DNA of 64,000 nt from Aeromonas schubertii (GCF_000820105.1 NZ_CDDB01000063.1:17719-81718), one strand, 5' to 3'. Shown: positions 40,394 to 49,131, counted from the stretch's first letter. The notes: a model not told the origin generated them from the sequence alone. Translations and numbers: made by a program.

Positions 40394-43300
40394 TTAATAA
40401 GTGCAGACCTGCTTCCAACTGCCGTCACCGGCCTTGGGCTCGGTGCTGGTATACCAGTTGGCCTGCCAGACCGCCTTGTTGTGGTTCAGTCGATCACCTG
40501 TGTTGGCGTGGCTGGGTTTGCCATCCCAGCTCAACTGGGGCCAGTTGGGGTAGACATTGTAGCTGGCCGGATCGATGCTCTGGCTGCTACAGCTGGTACC
40601 ACCCGGGGTTTCACCACCACCACTGCTCCCCATGACCGCCTCAGGCAAGCCCGGGAAGTCACTCTTGAGACCGATGGTCTGGCTGCCGTTCACGATGCGC
40701 ATCCCGCTGGGAACACCGGCGGCAGGCAGGTAGTAAGTCATCGCAACCTCTACCGTGCTCCCCGGGGTCCACGCCTTCCAACTCGGCAGTGTCATGGCCA
40801 CCTTGTGGAAGTCCTTCTCATTGGCGATGCCGTCCGAGTTCTGGTTGCCACCGCTCTCGACCACTTTCAGCCCCATACCGCTCTGGTCGGTGATGGTATC
40901 CGAGGTGGAAGTGGGCACCAGGAACTCGATGCGGGCGCCGCCCGGTATAGTCTGGGTCGAGTGGTTGGTGAGCGTCAGGGTCGGGTTGATGGGGTAGTTG
41001 GAATCCCCCTCCTTGAAGCCCGCCAGGCTGACACCGATGTCGAGCTGGGCACTCGGTGCCGGCAGATCGTTCTGACGAGTGTTGTAGGGCGCCGCCTGGG
41101 CAAACTTCTCATAGGCGAGGGTGGTCAGGGTATCCCCAATCACGTACTCCTTCTTGACCGGGTCGAAGGCATAGTCACCGGCCATCTCCCAGAACATGAC
41201 CCCACCCAGGCCCTGCTTGACGATGTAGTCGAGCTTGTGACCCATGGACTGCTCATCTTCGGTGGAGAGGAATACCTTCTTCTGCTCGTTCCACAGCCAG
41301 GGCACCTTGGCCTTGTCGTCGAAGTAGCGAACATACTGGCCCTGGATCAGATCCTGGGGATCGTTCGGGTCAAGCCCCCATGCCTGCCCATAACTGGGCA
41401 TACCGGTAATGCCGAGACTGGCCGCGTTCTCCAGGTTCTTGGCGTGCCACATGGGCACGGCACCCGCCCCTATCTCCTGACCGTTCTTGTCGAGATCGTG
41501 CCAAATGTTGTCGATACCCACGGCACCGTTACCACAGGGGATGTTGCCGCCACCGGTACCGGGTTGGCACTGGTTCTGGCTCGGCAGGGCCGCCTTGCCA
41601 CCCAGGCCATGGGTACCACCTGTCACGCCCTGCCAACCACGGGTGTAGTAAGGCACGCCGACGTTGATCTTGCCGGCAGCCAAAGCGCCGCGGAAATAGT
41701 GGGCTGCCCAGGCAGCGTTGAGATAACCGATGCCCCCAAACTCTTTCTGGGTGTAGACCCCCCAGTGAGCCAATTCGGAGTCCTGCTTGTTATCAAACAG
41801 GGCGGCATTGTGGTCGACGAAGTGGTTCCAGGCACCGTGGAAGTCATAGGTCATCAGGTTGACGTAATCCAGATACTGAGTGACCTGGAAGTTCTCCATC
41901 CCTCGCAGCAGATAGGCCGACGCCGGTGAGGCGATGGTGAGCATATACTTGCGCCCGTCCTCGGTGCCTGCCGCGTCCAGCTTCTCGCGCAGGGTCTGCA
42001 TCAGCACCTTGTAATTACCGAACAACTTGGCGCGGCACTGGTTGGAGAGGGGGAAGTCATTCGGGTTGCCAGCATCCTTCATGGAAGTGGGGTACTCATA
42101 GTCGATGTCGACCCCGTCAAACCCATACTGGCGAATGAAGTTCACCGCCGAGTCGGAGAAAGCAGTGATCCCCGCCGTGTTGACGGTGCAGTCCCCCTTG
42201 GTGGTAGCCGTGTAGAAACCACGAGTATCGGCCCAGCCGCCGACCGAGATGAGGGTCTTCACGTCCGGATACTGTTTCTTGTATTTGGAGAGCAGGTTGA
42301 AGTGGCCTTGATAGGCGAATTCGGGATCCATCTCGGCGCCCGGTACTCCCTCCCAGGTCATCTTGGTGGCCGAGTCATCGACCTTGATAAGGTGGCTCTG
42401 CTCATCGACCGATGCGAATGCGTAGTTGATATGGGTGATCTTGCTCCAGGGAATGTCGCTCACCAGATATGAAGGAAGGCCGTTCTTGCCGGTGCGCCAG
42501 GAGGTGAAGTAGCCGATCACCCGACGAGCGTGATCGTCCCCCATGCATTCGTAACCATCCGGGCGATAGACCTGACGAATGTCGCAAGATAGGTTGCCAC
42601 CGCTCGGGGGGGGCGCCGCCTCCTCAACACTGACGGCCACCGCTGCAGACTCGCCGGTCAGACTGGTCTGGTCGGTCGCGACCAGCTTGAGAGATGCACT
42701 CCCCTTGGCATCCGGAGTCCAGTTCACCTGCCAGGGGGCGGCATTGTCCTCGCCCACCTTCTTGCCGTCCACAAACAGCTCGACCCTGGCCACATCGTTA
42801 TTGGCATCGGTCACGTTGCCGGTCACCGCGACGCTGCGCCCCAGAGTCACCCTGGCACCGGCGGCAGGGCTGGCAATGGCCACCCTGGGTGCTTCGGGAG
42901 CGACCACAGCGGCCACATTGAAGCTGCTGTCGCTCTCGGCCAGCACCTTGCCATCCTTGTCCAGGGCTCGCGCCTTGAGAGCATGACTACCACTCCCTAC
43001 CGCCTTCCAGACCGCCCCCCACGGGGTGGTCGCGGCGCTGGCCACCAGGGTGCCATCGATCAGATAGTCAACCTTGGCCACGTCTGTGCTGGTTCCGCTC
43101 AGGGTGACGGCAAGAGCAACATCGGTGCCCTCGTTAACGGAACTTCCCGCTGCCGGTGAGCTGACGCTCAGCTCGAGGGCGGGAGGCAGACCCCCATCGC
43201 TAAAGAGCACCCAGGCATCGCTCCAGTTGACGCCGACACCCGGTTCATAGTGATAGGGCGAGGCACCACACCAACCCGAGTAGGGAAACTCCTTGCACTG

Positions 43301-43447
43301 GTAGAGGGCACCGACATTGCTGACGACATCACCGGCGCCATAGCTCTTGCCGGCCTCATAGGGGGGATAGGCTGCCTGCGCCCAGGCGGGCAGAAATGCC
43401 ACGGCGACCAACGCCGCCAGGCGGGTAGGGACAAAGTGGTTTTGCAT
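40394..43447 (-). CDS. Secreted multidomain GH18 chitinase
   Basis: Endo-acting chitinase, probably exported by Sec and then the type II (Exe) system. 1017 aa from ATG 43447, with AAGGAAG upstream. Signal peptide 1-25 (cut after AWAQA); CBM5/12 chitin-binding domain about 27-80 with Trp/Tyr pairs; two Ig-like repeats about 95-180 and 188-273; GH18 barrel from about 305 with SVGGW and DGVDIDYE (acid Glu451); a ChiC-type domain about 815-945; a second CBM5/12 at the C-terminus ending WKQVCTY. The layout resembles Vibrio/Aeromonas ChiA-type enzymes. The leader carries a c-di-GMP riboswitch. I leave the symbol blank since chi names vary between strains. Confidence 0.95.
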   Translation of the reverse strand: MQNHFVPTRLAALVAVAFLPAWAQAAYPPYEAGKSYGAGDVVSNVGALYQCKEFPYSGWCGASPYHYEPGVGVNWSDAWVLFSDGGLPPALELSVSSPAAGSSVNEGTDVALAVTLSGTSTDVAKVDYLIDGTLVASAATTPWGAVWKAVGSGSHALKARALDKDGKVLAESDSSFNVAAVVAPEAPRVAIASPAAGARVTLGRSVAVTGNVTDANNDVARVELFVDGKKVGEDNAAPWQVNWTPDAKGSASLKLVATDQTSLTGESAAVAVSVEEAAPPPSGGNLSCDIRQVYRPDGYECMGDDHARRVIGYFTSWRTGKNGLPSYLVSDIPWSKITHINYAFASVDEQSHLIKVDDSATKMTWEGVPGAEMDPEFAYQGHFNLLSKYKKQYPDVKTLISVGGWADTRGFYTATTKGDCTVNTAGITAFSDSAVNFIRQYGFDGVDIDYEYPTSMKDAGNPNDFPLSNQCRAKLFGNYKVLMQTLREKLDAAGTEDGRKYMLTIASPASAYLLRGMENFQVTQYLDYVNLMTYDFHGAWNHFVDHNAALFDNKQDSELAHWGVYTQKEFGGIGYLNAAWAAHYFRGALAAGKINVGVPYYTRGWQGVTGGTHGLGGKAALPSQNQCQPGTGGGNIPCGNGAVGIDNIWHDLDKNGQEIGAGAVPMWHAKNLENAASLGITGMPSYGQAWGLDPNDPQDLIQGQYVRYFDDKAKVPWLWNEQKKVFLSTEDEQSMGHKLDYIVKQGLGGVMFWEMAGDYAFDPVKKEYVIGDTLTTLAYEKFAQAAPYNTRQNDLPAPSAQLDIGVSLAGFKEGDSNYPINPTLTLTNHSTQTIPGGARIEFLVPTSTSDTITDQSGMGLKVVESGGNQNSDGIANEKDFHKVAMTLPSWKAWTPGSTVEVAMTYYLPAAGVPSGMRIVNGSQTIGLKSDFPGLPEAVMGSSGGGETPGGTSCSSQSIDPASYNVYPNWPQLSWDGKPSHANTGDRLNHNKAVWQANWYTSTEPKAGDGSWKQVCTY

Positions 43448-43452
43448 TTTTT

Positions 43453-43489
43453 CTTCCTTGTTGCTTGGCATGGTTATCCAAGGCAAGGA
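43453..43489 (-). promoter_or_regulatory. Putative Shine-Dalgarno-masking hairpin of the chitinase leader
   Basis: On the minus strand TCCTTG (43484-43489) can pair with CAAGGA (43455-43460), and inside it CTTGG (43478-43482) with CCAAG (43464-43468). The outer stem contains the AAGGA of the chitinase ribosome site. It lies about 70 bases after the riboswitch aptamer. That it is the expression platform is inference. Confidence 0.5.
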
Positions 43490-43556
43490 CAGACGCGGCA
43501 GGTCCACGCAGAGGCAGACAACTGGCATTGGACAGTGCCACTGCACCCGATGAGAT

Positions 43557-43655
43557 CCTGGGAGGCCCCGCTACCCTGGGTCAGATGACCGGTAGGCCGG
43601 AAGCTTTGCGTCCCGATCTTTCGATCGGTTTGCCCTTAACCTGGGTTCCGTCAGG
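43557..43655 (-). ncRNA. Cyclic-di-GMP class I (GEMM-I) riboswitch
   Basis: Read on the minus strand, the leader shows the class I aptamer in order: outer P1 strand CCTG (43652-43655), AGGGCAAACC, a P2 hairpin closed by a GAAA tetraloop (CGATCGAAAGATCG), GGACGCAAAGC, TTCCGGCCTA, the P3 arm, GGTAGCGGGG, and the closing P1 strand ending CAGG (43557-43560). This matches the Vibrio cholerae Vc2 aptamer block by block, including the tetraloop. It lies 109 bases ahead of the chitinase start, on the same strand. Aptamer identity is from recognised conserved sequence; the direction of control cannot be read directly. Confidence 0.95.
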
Positions 43656-43925
43656 AACGAGTCGAGTATAGAAATTGCCCACCTCGCCGACAATCTTTAT
43701 TCGCGACAAGAAACAACTTGTCACTGCCGAGTTCATTCGAACCCCAATGCGTTTCACATTAAAAATCAGAGTGTTGGCTTCATCATAAAACAGATATACG
43801 GCCATAAACCCGATCGCAAAAGTGTGCAGCCCATCACTGGTCAGAGCTGGTAGTCATGTGACAATTCGCGCCCCCGCTCCGGCGGGGCTACGGAACTGCA
43901 TAGAAAAAAATTAAAGGAAATCATC
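43656..43925. promoter_or_regulatory. Divergent promoter region, chitinase/nuclease
   Basis: 270 bases between the riboswitch and the nuclease start; they must hold promoters for both divergent genes. AT-rich stretches occur at about 43730-43800. A 6-bp GC hairpin (CCCCGC-TCCG-GCGGGG, about 43873-43888) lies in the nuclease leader, and AAAGGAAA precedes the nuclease ATG. No second aptamer was seen. Confidence 0.5.
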
Positions 43926-46079
43926 ATGCAAGCAACTCGAACCCTGCTCTCACTGGCGGTGGGGCTGGCCCTGGCCGCCCCTGGCGTTCAGGCCGCCTAT
44001 GTCTGCCCAAGCGATGCACAGCTGACCACCATCCCCACTCTGCAAGGGAGCGATAACAGCAGCCCCCAGGCGACCACGCCCACTGCCAACGGCGCCATCA
44101 GTCCCGGCACCTTCCACGTCAAGGGCATCGTCACCACGCTGGGCCAGAGCCTGACCAAGGGCTTCTACCTGACCGATCCTGTGGGTGATGGCAACCCGGC
44201 CACCTCGGATGGCATCTTTGTCTACCTCAAGGATGCTCGTCCTGATATCAAGATGGGCACAGAGCTTTGCCTGGAAGCGCAGGTCGAGGAGTACTTGGGC
44301 GGCACCCAGCTCAAGCTGAAATGGGATGGTACTGCGCCCCGGATCCAGGTTCTCGGGCAGGGCAAGAACGTTCCGGTAAGCGTGCTCAAAGTCAATGACA
44401 ATGAAAGCCTAAAACAAGCCCTCAATCGCCATGAGGGAATGCGGGTTCGCCTCGATAGCACCAGCGATCTGCGCCTGACTCGCAACCTGAGCTTCGACTA
44501 TAAGGCCGGTCGTACCAACTTGGAGCTCTCCCACAAGGCACCACTCATCAAGCCCACCCAGTTGCACGTGGCCAGCGGCGCCGATGCCGTGACCCTGGCT
44601 GCCAAGAATGGTGCCAACCGTCTGGCAGTCGAATCCGATTACAAGGGACAGGATGGGACTCTTCCCTGGTTCCCGGCTCTGGATGCGGATCAGGGCTATC
44701 TGCGTATCGGCGATCAGCTCGATGGTCTGGAAGGGGTCGTTGTCTACAACAAGAACGCCTTCCGCCTGGTCGTACCGAACGATGTCACCCTGACCGCAGG
44801 TAACCTGCTGCGTAGCCAAGAAGAGGACCGCCAGAGCGCACCGGCCCGCACTCCCGGCAGCGACCTGCGAGTCGGCAGCTTTAACGTGCTCAACTATTTC
44901 ACCAGCCACTCCAGCATTGGCGGCGATCTCAACGTCCTGTGCAAGGATCAAGCGGATGCAGATAACACAGATCCAAAGGAAAAAAGTTGCAACCGCGGCG
45001 CCAAGACCCAGGCCAAGTTCGAGAAGCAGCGCACCAAGATAGCCAATGCCATCACAGAGATGGATGCCGATCTGCTCGGCCTGATGGAGATGGAAAACAA
45101 CGGCTTTGGTGACAACTCAGCCATCCATAATCTGGTGACCCGTCTCAACGAACAGCAGAAGGATGCCAGCAAGCACTATGCCTATGTTCGCCTGCCTGCC
45201 GCCCTGCTGACCGGTGATAAATTCTTCGGTGGCGATGCCATCATGGTGGCCATGCTCTATCGTCCGGCCAAGCTGACCCCGGCGGGGGATGCCGCCGTCA
45301 TCAAGATGCCGGAGCAGCGTTACACCGTCGGTGGCGTCGCCAAGAGCGCCGGCCAGCGCGACTCCCTGGTACAGAGCTTCACGGTTGCGGGCAGCCAGGA
45401 TCCCCTGACTCTGGTGGTCAACCACCTCAAGTCCAAGGGCTCGGGTTGCTATGAGAATGGTGATGGCAAGACAGAGCCTGCCGATCTGCAGGGCAAGTGC
45501 ACCGAGTTCCGCGTCACCGCCGCCAAGGTACTGGGTGAAGCGGTCAGCAAGCTGCCTGGCCAGGTACTGCTGGTGGGGGACTTCAACTCCTACGCCAAAG
45601 AGGATCCGATCCGCGTCCTGACCGACTACCAGTCGGCCAGCAGCGAGCGCAAGATAGTCTCGGCCTCTCACACCTTTATTGGCGAGCAACCCTACGAGCA
45701 GTTGGGACGCGAGATCACCAAGAGCTATGGTCTCGTCGATCTCAACGTCAAGTTCAACAAGGAGAAGGCCATCTCCTACAGCTATGATGGCGAGCTGGGT
45801 ACCCTGGACTATGCGCTGGGCAATCCGGCACTGGTGAGCAAGGTAGCCGGCGTGGCCGACTGGCATATCAACTCGTTCGAAAGCAACCAATTCGAGTACG
45901 CAGCCAAGTTCACCGACGCACTGGCCAAGTCCGACAACCCCTTCAGCGCTTCTGACCACGACCCCATCATCGTCGACCTGAAGCTGGAAGAGGCCAAACC
46001 GTCCCAGAGCAGTGGTGGTGGCAGCATCGGCTTTGGCCTGCTGGCCCTGTTGCCGCTGGCCTTCTGGCGCCGCCGCTAA
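43926..46079 (+). CDS. ExeM/NucH-type extracellular nuclease with GlyGly-CTERM tail
   Basis: Secreted endonuclease of the endonuclease/exonuclease/phosphatase superfamily, likely used to degrade environmental DNA. 717 aa. Signal peptide 1-23 (cut after GVQA). An OB-like N-terminal region (FHVKGIVTTLG...GFYLTD) is followed by the nuclease domain from about 310: VGSFNVLNYF, MEMENNGFGDNS, VNHLKSKGSGC, GDFNSYAKEDP and SDHDPIIVDL, including the usual Asn, Glu, Asp and His. The last 24 residues are a Ser/Gly stretch, one hydrophobic helix and FWRRR, the GlyGly-CTERM signal expected to be processed by a rhombosortase. Divergent from the chitinase; both look like type II secreted enzymes. Confidence 0.93.
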   Translation: MQATRTLLSLAVGLALAAPGVQAAYVCPSDAQLTTIPTLQGSDNSSPQATTPTANGAISPGTFHVKGIVTTLGQSLTKGFYLTDPVGDGNPATSDGIFVYLKDARPDIKMGTELCLEAQVEEYLGGTQLKLKWDGTAPRIQVLGQGKNVPVSVLKVNDNESLKQALNRHEGMRVRLDSTSDLRLTRNLSFDYKAGRTNLELSHKAPLIKPTQLHVASGADAVTLAAKNGANRLAVESDYKGQDGTLPWFPALDADQGYLRIGDQLDGLEGVVVYNKNAFRLVVPNDVTLTAGNLLRSQEEDRQSAPARTPGSDLRVGSFNVLNYFTSHSSIGGDLNVLCKDQADADNTDPKEKSCNRGAKTQAKFEKQRTKIANAITEMDADLLGLMEMENNGFGDNSAIHNLVTRLNEQQKDASKHYAYVRLPAALLTGDKFFGGDAIMVAMLYRPAKLTPAGDAAVIKMPEQRYTVGGVAKSAGQRDSLVQSFTVAGSQDPLTLVVNHLKSKGSGCYENGDGKTEPADLQGKCTEFRVTAAKVLGEAVSKLPGQVLLVGDFNSYAKEDPIRVLTDYQSASSERKIVSASHTFIGEQPYEQLGREITKSYGLVDLNVKFNKEKAISYSYDGELGTLDYALGNPALVSKVAGVADWHINSFESNQFEYAAKFTDALAKSDNPFSASDHDPIIVDLKLEEAKPSQSSGGGSIGFGLLALLPLAFWRRR

Positions 46080-46092
46080 GGCACCAACACAC

Positions 46093-46120
46093 AAGACCCG
46101 CCTGATGGCGGGTCTTTTTT
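46093..46120 (+). terminator. Terminator of the nuclease gene
   Basis: A perfect 10-bp stem (46093-46102 with 46107-46116) followed by T6 (46115-46120). Confidence 0.9.
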
Positions 46121-46138
46121 GGGGCTGAACCGAGATAA

Positions 46139-46168
46139 AGAAAAAGGCCACCGCAATGCGGTGGCCTT
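46139..46168 (-). terminator. Terminator of the tRNA-Ala operon
   Basis: An 11-bp stem (46144-46154 with 46158-46168) with a minus-strand U tract (A run to its left), 6 bases past the last tRNA. Confidence 0.9.
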
Positions 46169-46173
46169 CGATA

Positions 46174-46249
46174 TGGTGGAGCTATGCGGGATCGAACCGC
46201 AGACCTCCTGCGTGCAAAGCAGGCGCTCTCCCAGCTGAGCTATAACCCC
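46174..46249 (-). tRNA. tRNA-Ala (UGC)
   Basis: 76 nt with encoded CCA. Anticodon loop TTTGCAC, anticodon UGC. The acceptor GGGGTTA and T arm GGTTCGATCC match alanine tRNAs. Last of the five-gene cluster and the only one with this anticodon. Confidence 0.97.
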
Positions 46250-46535
<286 letters not shown>

Positions 46536-46570
46536 ACAAGGTGGCAATACTGCCCTGGGCATCGGAAACC

Positions 46571-46646
<76 letters not shown>

Positions 46647-46674
46647 AGCGTTCCAGATGTGTTCGAGGAGAATT

Positions 46675-46750
<76 letters not shown>

Positions 46751-46797
46751 AACTCACCTCGGCATCAACCGCACTAAACGTCCGGCGACGGAGGCGC

Positions 46798-46826
46798 ATA
46801 TTAGGCATACTGGTCATTTCTGTCAA
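46798..46826 (-). promoter_or_regulatory. Near-consensus sigma-70 promoter of the tRNA-Ala cluster
   Basis: Minus-strand TTGACA (46821-46826), exactly 17 bases, TAATAT (46798-46803), then a GC-rich discriminator GCGCCTCC. This is the form of a stable-RNA promoter under stringent (ppGpp) control. Confidence 0.85.
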
Positions 46827-47133
46827 CCATAAAAACCACGCCACAGAACCGTTCACTCACTTTTTGCTCGCTTCGTGCTTTTTACGAGCAACAGACACAA
46901 GTATTGCCCCGTTCGAGCCTCAAAACACCTTTGTAACTCCTCTTCTTTTTGGGACATCCATCTTTCTGAGGTCGACGTTTATCCACATCCAGCATCGGCA
47001 CATTCGCACTCTTTTAGGTATCAAGCGCTAACACTGAGCCTATGAGATGGCTGCTCCCTACAAATTGCGCCGTCGAGCATCCAAGCTAGCGCGCTGATGT
47101 CATGGGATACACCAGGAGGGAATTGGAGTGAGA
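46827..47133. other. Intergenic region between tRNA-Ala promoter and transposase
   Basis: No gene is supported. It contains one perfect DnaA-box 9-mer (TTATCCACA, 46979-46987) and a small inverted repeat around GCTCG...CGAGC (about 46868-46890). The base composition is mixed, and it probably includes upstream elements of the tRNA promoter. Confidence 0.4.
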
Positions 47134-48081
47134 TTAGTGGGTTGGCTGGTAACACCGTCGCTGGCCGCAGTGGTGGGCGTAACGCTCTCGCGCGACTCCG
47201 TGACCAATGGCCCGGATGCCGCTTCGTTTGAACAGCTTCACCTGCTTGAGCCAGTCGTCAGCGTCGAGTTGCAGGCGCTCCAGTATGGGGGAAAGCGCCG
47301 CCGGAATATGGCCCCGCTTGTCATCACGGATGGCACGGCCAGTCCAGTCGACCAGCGCCAGATAGTCGCTGAAGGTGTAGGGCAGTGACTCGGGTTCATC
47401 CTGCTTGGCAAACGGCAGCAGCAGGGGTGGCAACTCGGTGGTCTGGGCACGTCCCAGACGCTGGCTGATGCTGGTGTAGTCGCTCTCCTCGGGTCGGTCG
47501 GCAAGTTTGGCGCGGATGGGATTGAGCTCCACATAGGCCATGCAGGCGAGCAGCGCCGATTCCGTCAGCAGGGCTTGGCTCTTGAAGCGCCCCTCCCAGA
47601 AGTGACCCTTGCAGCTATCTTCCTGATTGGCCTGGCGAGCCAGTCCTTCGTTGAGCAGGCGCACGAACCAGCTGATGGAGTAGAGCCTCCTGCGCCACTC
47701 CTCTATCAGCCCTTGCACTACCGCGAGCTCTGGCTCAATCAGGGCATCCCCCTGATACCAGCGCCGCACCAGCAGCGGCCACTGAAACAGCCCGGCCCAG
47801 CGCTCGGCCACCTCCCGCTCGCTCCAACCCTGCGCCTGCTCAGCATCCACTTTCAGCACCAGGTGATAGTGGTTGCTCATCACCGCATAGGCGCAGATGC
47901 CGATGGCAAAGAGCCGCGACAGCTGACCCAGCCGCTCGACCACCCACTGACGGCGATGCTCGTAACTCTGGCCCGAGTGGGCATCTTCCCCACACAGAAA
48001 GGCCCGCCGCACACAGCGGCTGACCACGTGGTAGTAGGGCGTATCCTGCAGGCTGATTTGACGTGAACGGGCGATGGTCAT
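47134..48081 (-). mobile_element. REP-associated tyrosine transposase (RAYT, Y1/HUH type), full-length
   Basis: Single-strand DNA transposase-like protein of the IS200/Y1 superfamily. 315 aa from ATG 48081, with GAGGAA upstream. It has the HUH motif NHYHLVL (about residues 70-76), an N-terminal DTPYYHVVSRCVRRAFLCGED, and the catalytic-helix region around FVRLLNEGLARQANQ..KGHFWEGRFKSQ and YVELNPIRA; the last two are typical of the stand-alone RAYT group. No IS200-type partner or clear element ends were seen. Two truncated copies lie directly upstream. Confidence 0.85.
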
Positions 48082-48105
48082 GGCTAGTTCCTCGGCAGTC
48101 ATGCT

Positions 48106-48684
48106 TCAAGTCCAGCAGAGCACTACGCCCCTGTCAAAATGGTGGTTGTCCCAGAATCTCGACTCCGTCAGCAGGGCCTGGCTCTTGAAGCGCCCCTCCC
48201 AGAAGTGACCCTTGCAGCTATCTTCCTGATTGGCCTGGCGAGCCAGTCCTTCGTTGAGCAGGCGCACAAACCAACTGATGGAGTAGAGTCGCCCACGCCA
48301 CTCCTCTATTAGCCCCTGCACTACCGAGAGCTCAGGCTCGATCAGGGCATCCCCCTGATACCAGCGGCGTACCAGCAGCGGCCACTGGAACAGCCCGGCC
48401 CAGCGCTCGGCCACTTCCCGCTCGCTCCAGCCTTGCGCCTGCTCGGCATCCACTTTCAGCACCAGGTGGTAGTGGTTGCTCATCACCGCGTAGGCGCAGA
48501 TGCCGATGGCAAAGATCCGCGACAGCTGACCCAGTCGGTCTACCACCCACTGGCGGCGATGCTCATAGCTCTGCCCAGAATGAGCATCTTCCCCACACAG
48601 AAAGGCCCGCCGCACGCAGCGACTGACCACATGGTAGTAAGGCGTATCCTGCAGGCTGATTTGACGTGAACGGGCGATGGTCAT
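48106..48684 (-). pseudogene. RAYT transposase copy truncated after residue ~175
   Basis: Starts identically (MTIARSRQISLQDTPYYHV) and follows the full copy with only a few changes, keeping the HUH motif NHYHLVL. After LLTES the similarity stops (about 48160), and 17 unrelated residues (RFWDNHHFDRG...) are read from the leader of the next copy. It lacks the C-terminal third. The same Shine-Dalgarno GAGGAA and leader precede it, so a shortened protein could still be made. Confidence 0.85.
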
Positions 48685-48983
48685 GGCGAGTTCCTCGGCA
48701 ATGAGGCTTCAAGTCCAGCAGAGCACTACGCCCCTGTCAAAAATGGTGGGTGTCCCAGAATATGCCTCCCAGAATATGCCCCCACTGACGGCGATGCTCA
48801 TAGCTCTGCCCCGAGTGGGCATCTTCCCCACACAGAAAGGCCCGCCGCACGCAGCGGCTGACCACGTGGTAGTAAGGCGTATCCTGCAAGCTGATTTGAC
48901 GTGAGCGGGCGATGGTCATGGCGAGTTCCTTGGCAGTGATGCTTCAAGTCCAGCAGAGCACTACGCCCCTGTCAAAATGGTGG
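48107..48983 (-). repeat. Three copies of the RAYT leader repeat
   Basis: A leader of about 39 bases (plus strand CAAGTCCAGCAGAGCACTAC followed by GCCCCTGTCAAAATGGTGG) precedes each transposase copy at 48107, 48710 and 48945. Beyond it each has GTCCCAGAAT. On the minus strand the leader contains TTGACA and runs into the GAGGAA ribosome site. Confidence 0.85.
48737..48919 (-). pseudogene. RAYT transposase copy truncated after residue ~46
   Basis: Only the first 46 codons (through EHRRQW, to about 48782) match the full gene; then comes a short unrelated tail (GHILGGIFWDTHHF). The HUH motif is lost, so it cannot be an active transposase. The breakpoint is followed by two ATTCTGGGA-type motifs on the minus strand. 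Confidence 0.85.
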
Positions 48984-49131
48984 GTGTCCCAGAATCTCGC
49001 CAGAATCTCCCAGGTGTCCCAGAATCTAAGAATCTCGCGGCGACTATCTCGAACAAGTAATTTTGTCAGGGGTAAGAGCGGCGAACAAAGAGTGACCACT
49101 CATGCTCTTGCCCAGAATCTCTACCAGAGTC
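48984..49131. repeat. Short CCAGAATCTC direct repeats beside the RAYT array
   Basis: Between the third transposase remnant and the RibD-like gene, the plus strand repeats CCAGAATCT at least four times (about 48990-49030 and 49111-49118), twice as GTGTCCCAGAATCT. The same motif sits at each copy's truncation point. No gene seen. Confidence 0.7.

Noticed and set aside
43873-43888. A second riboswitch upstream of the nuclease gene
   Set aside because: Only a simple 6-bp GC hairpin is present; none of the GEMM or other aptamer motifs I know are there.
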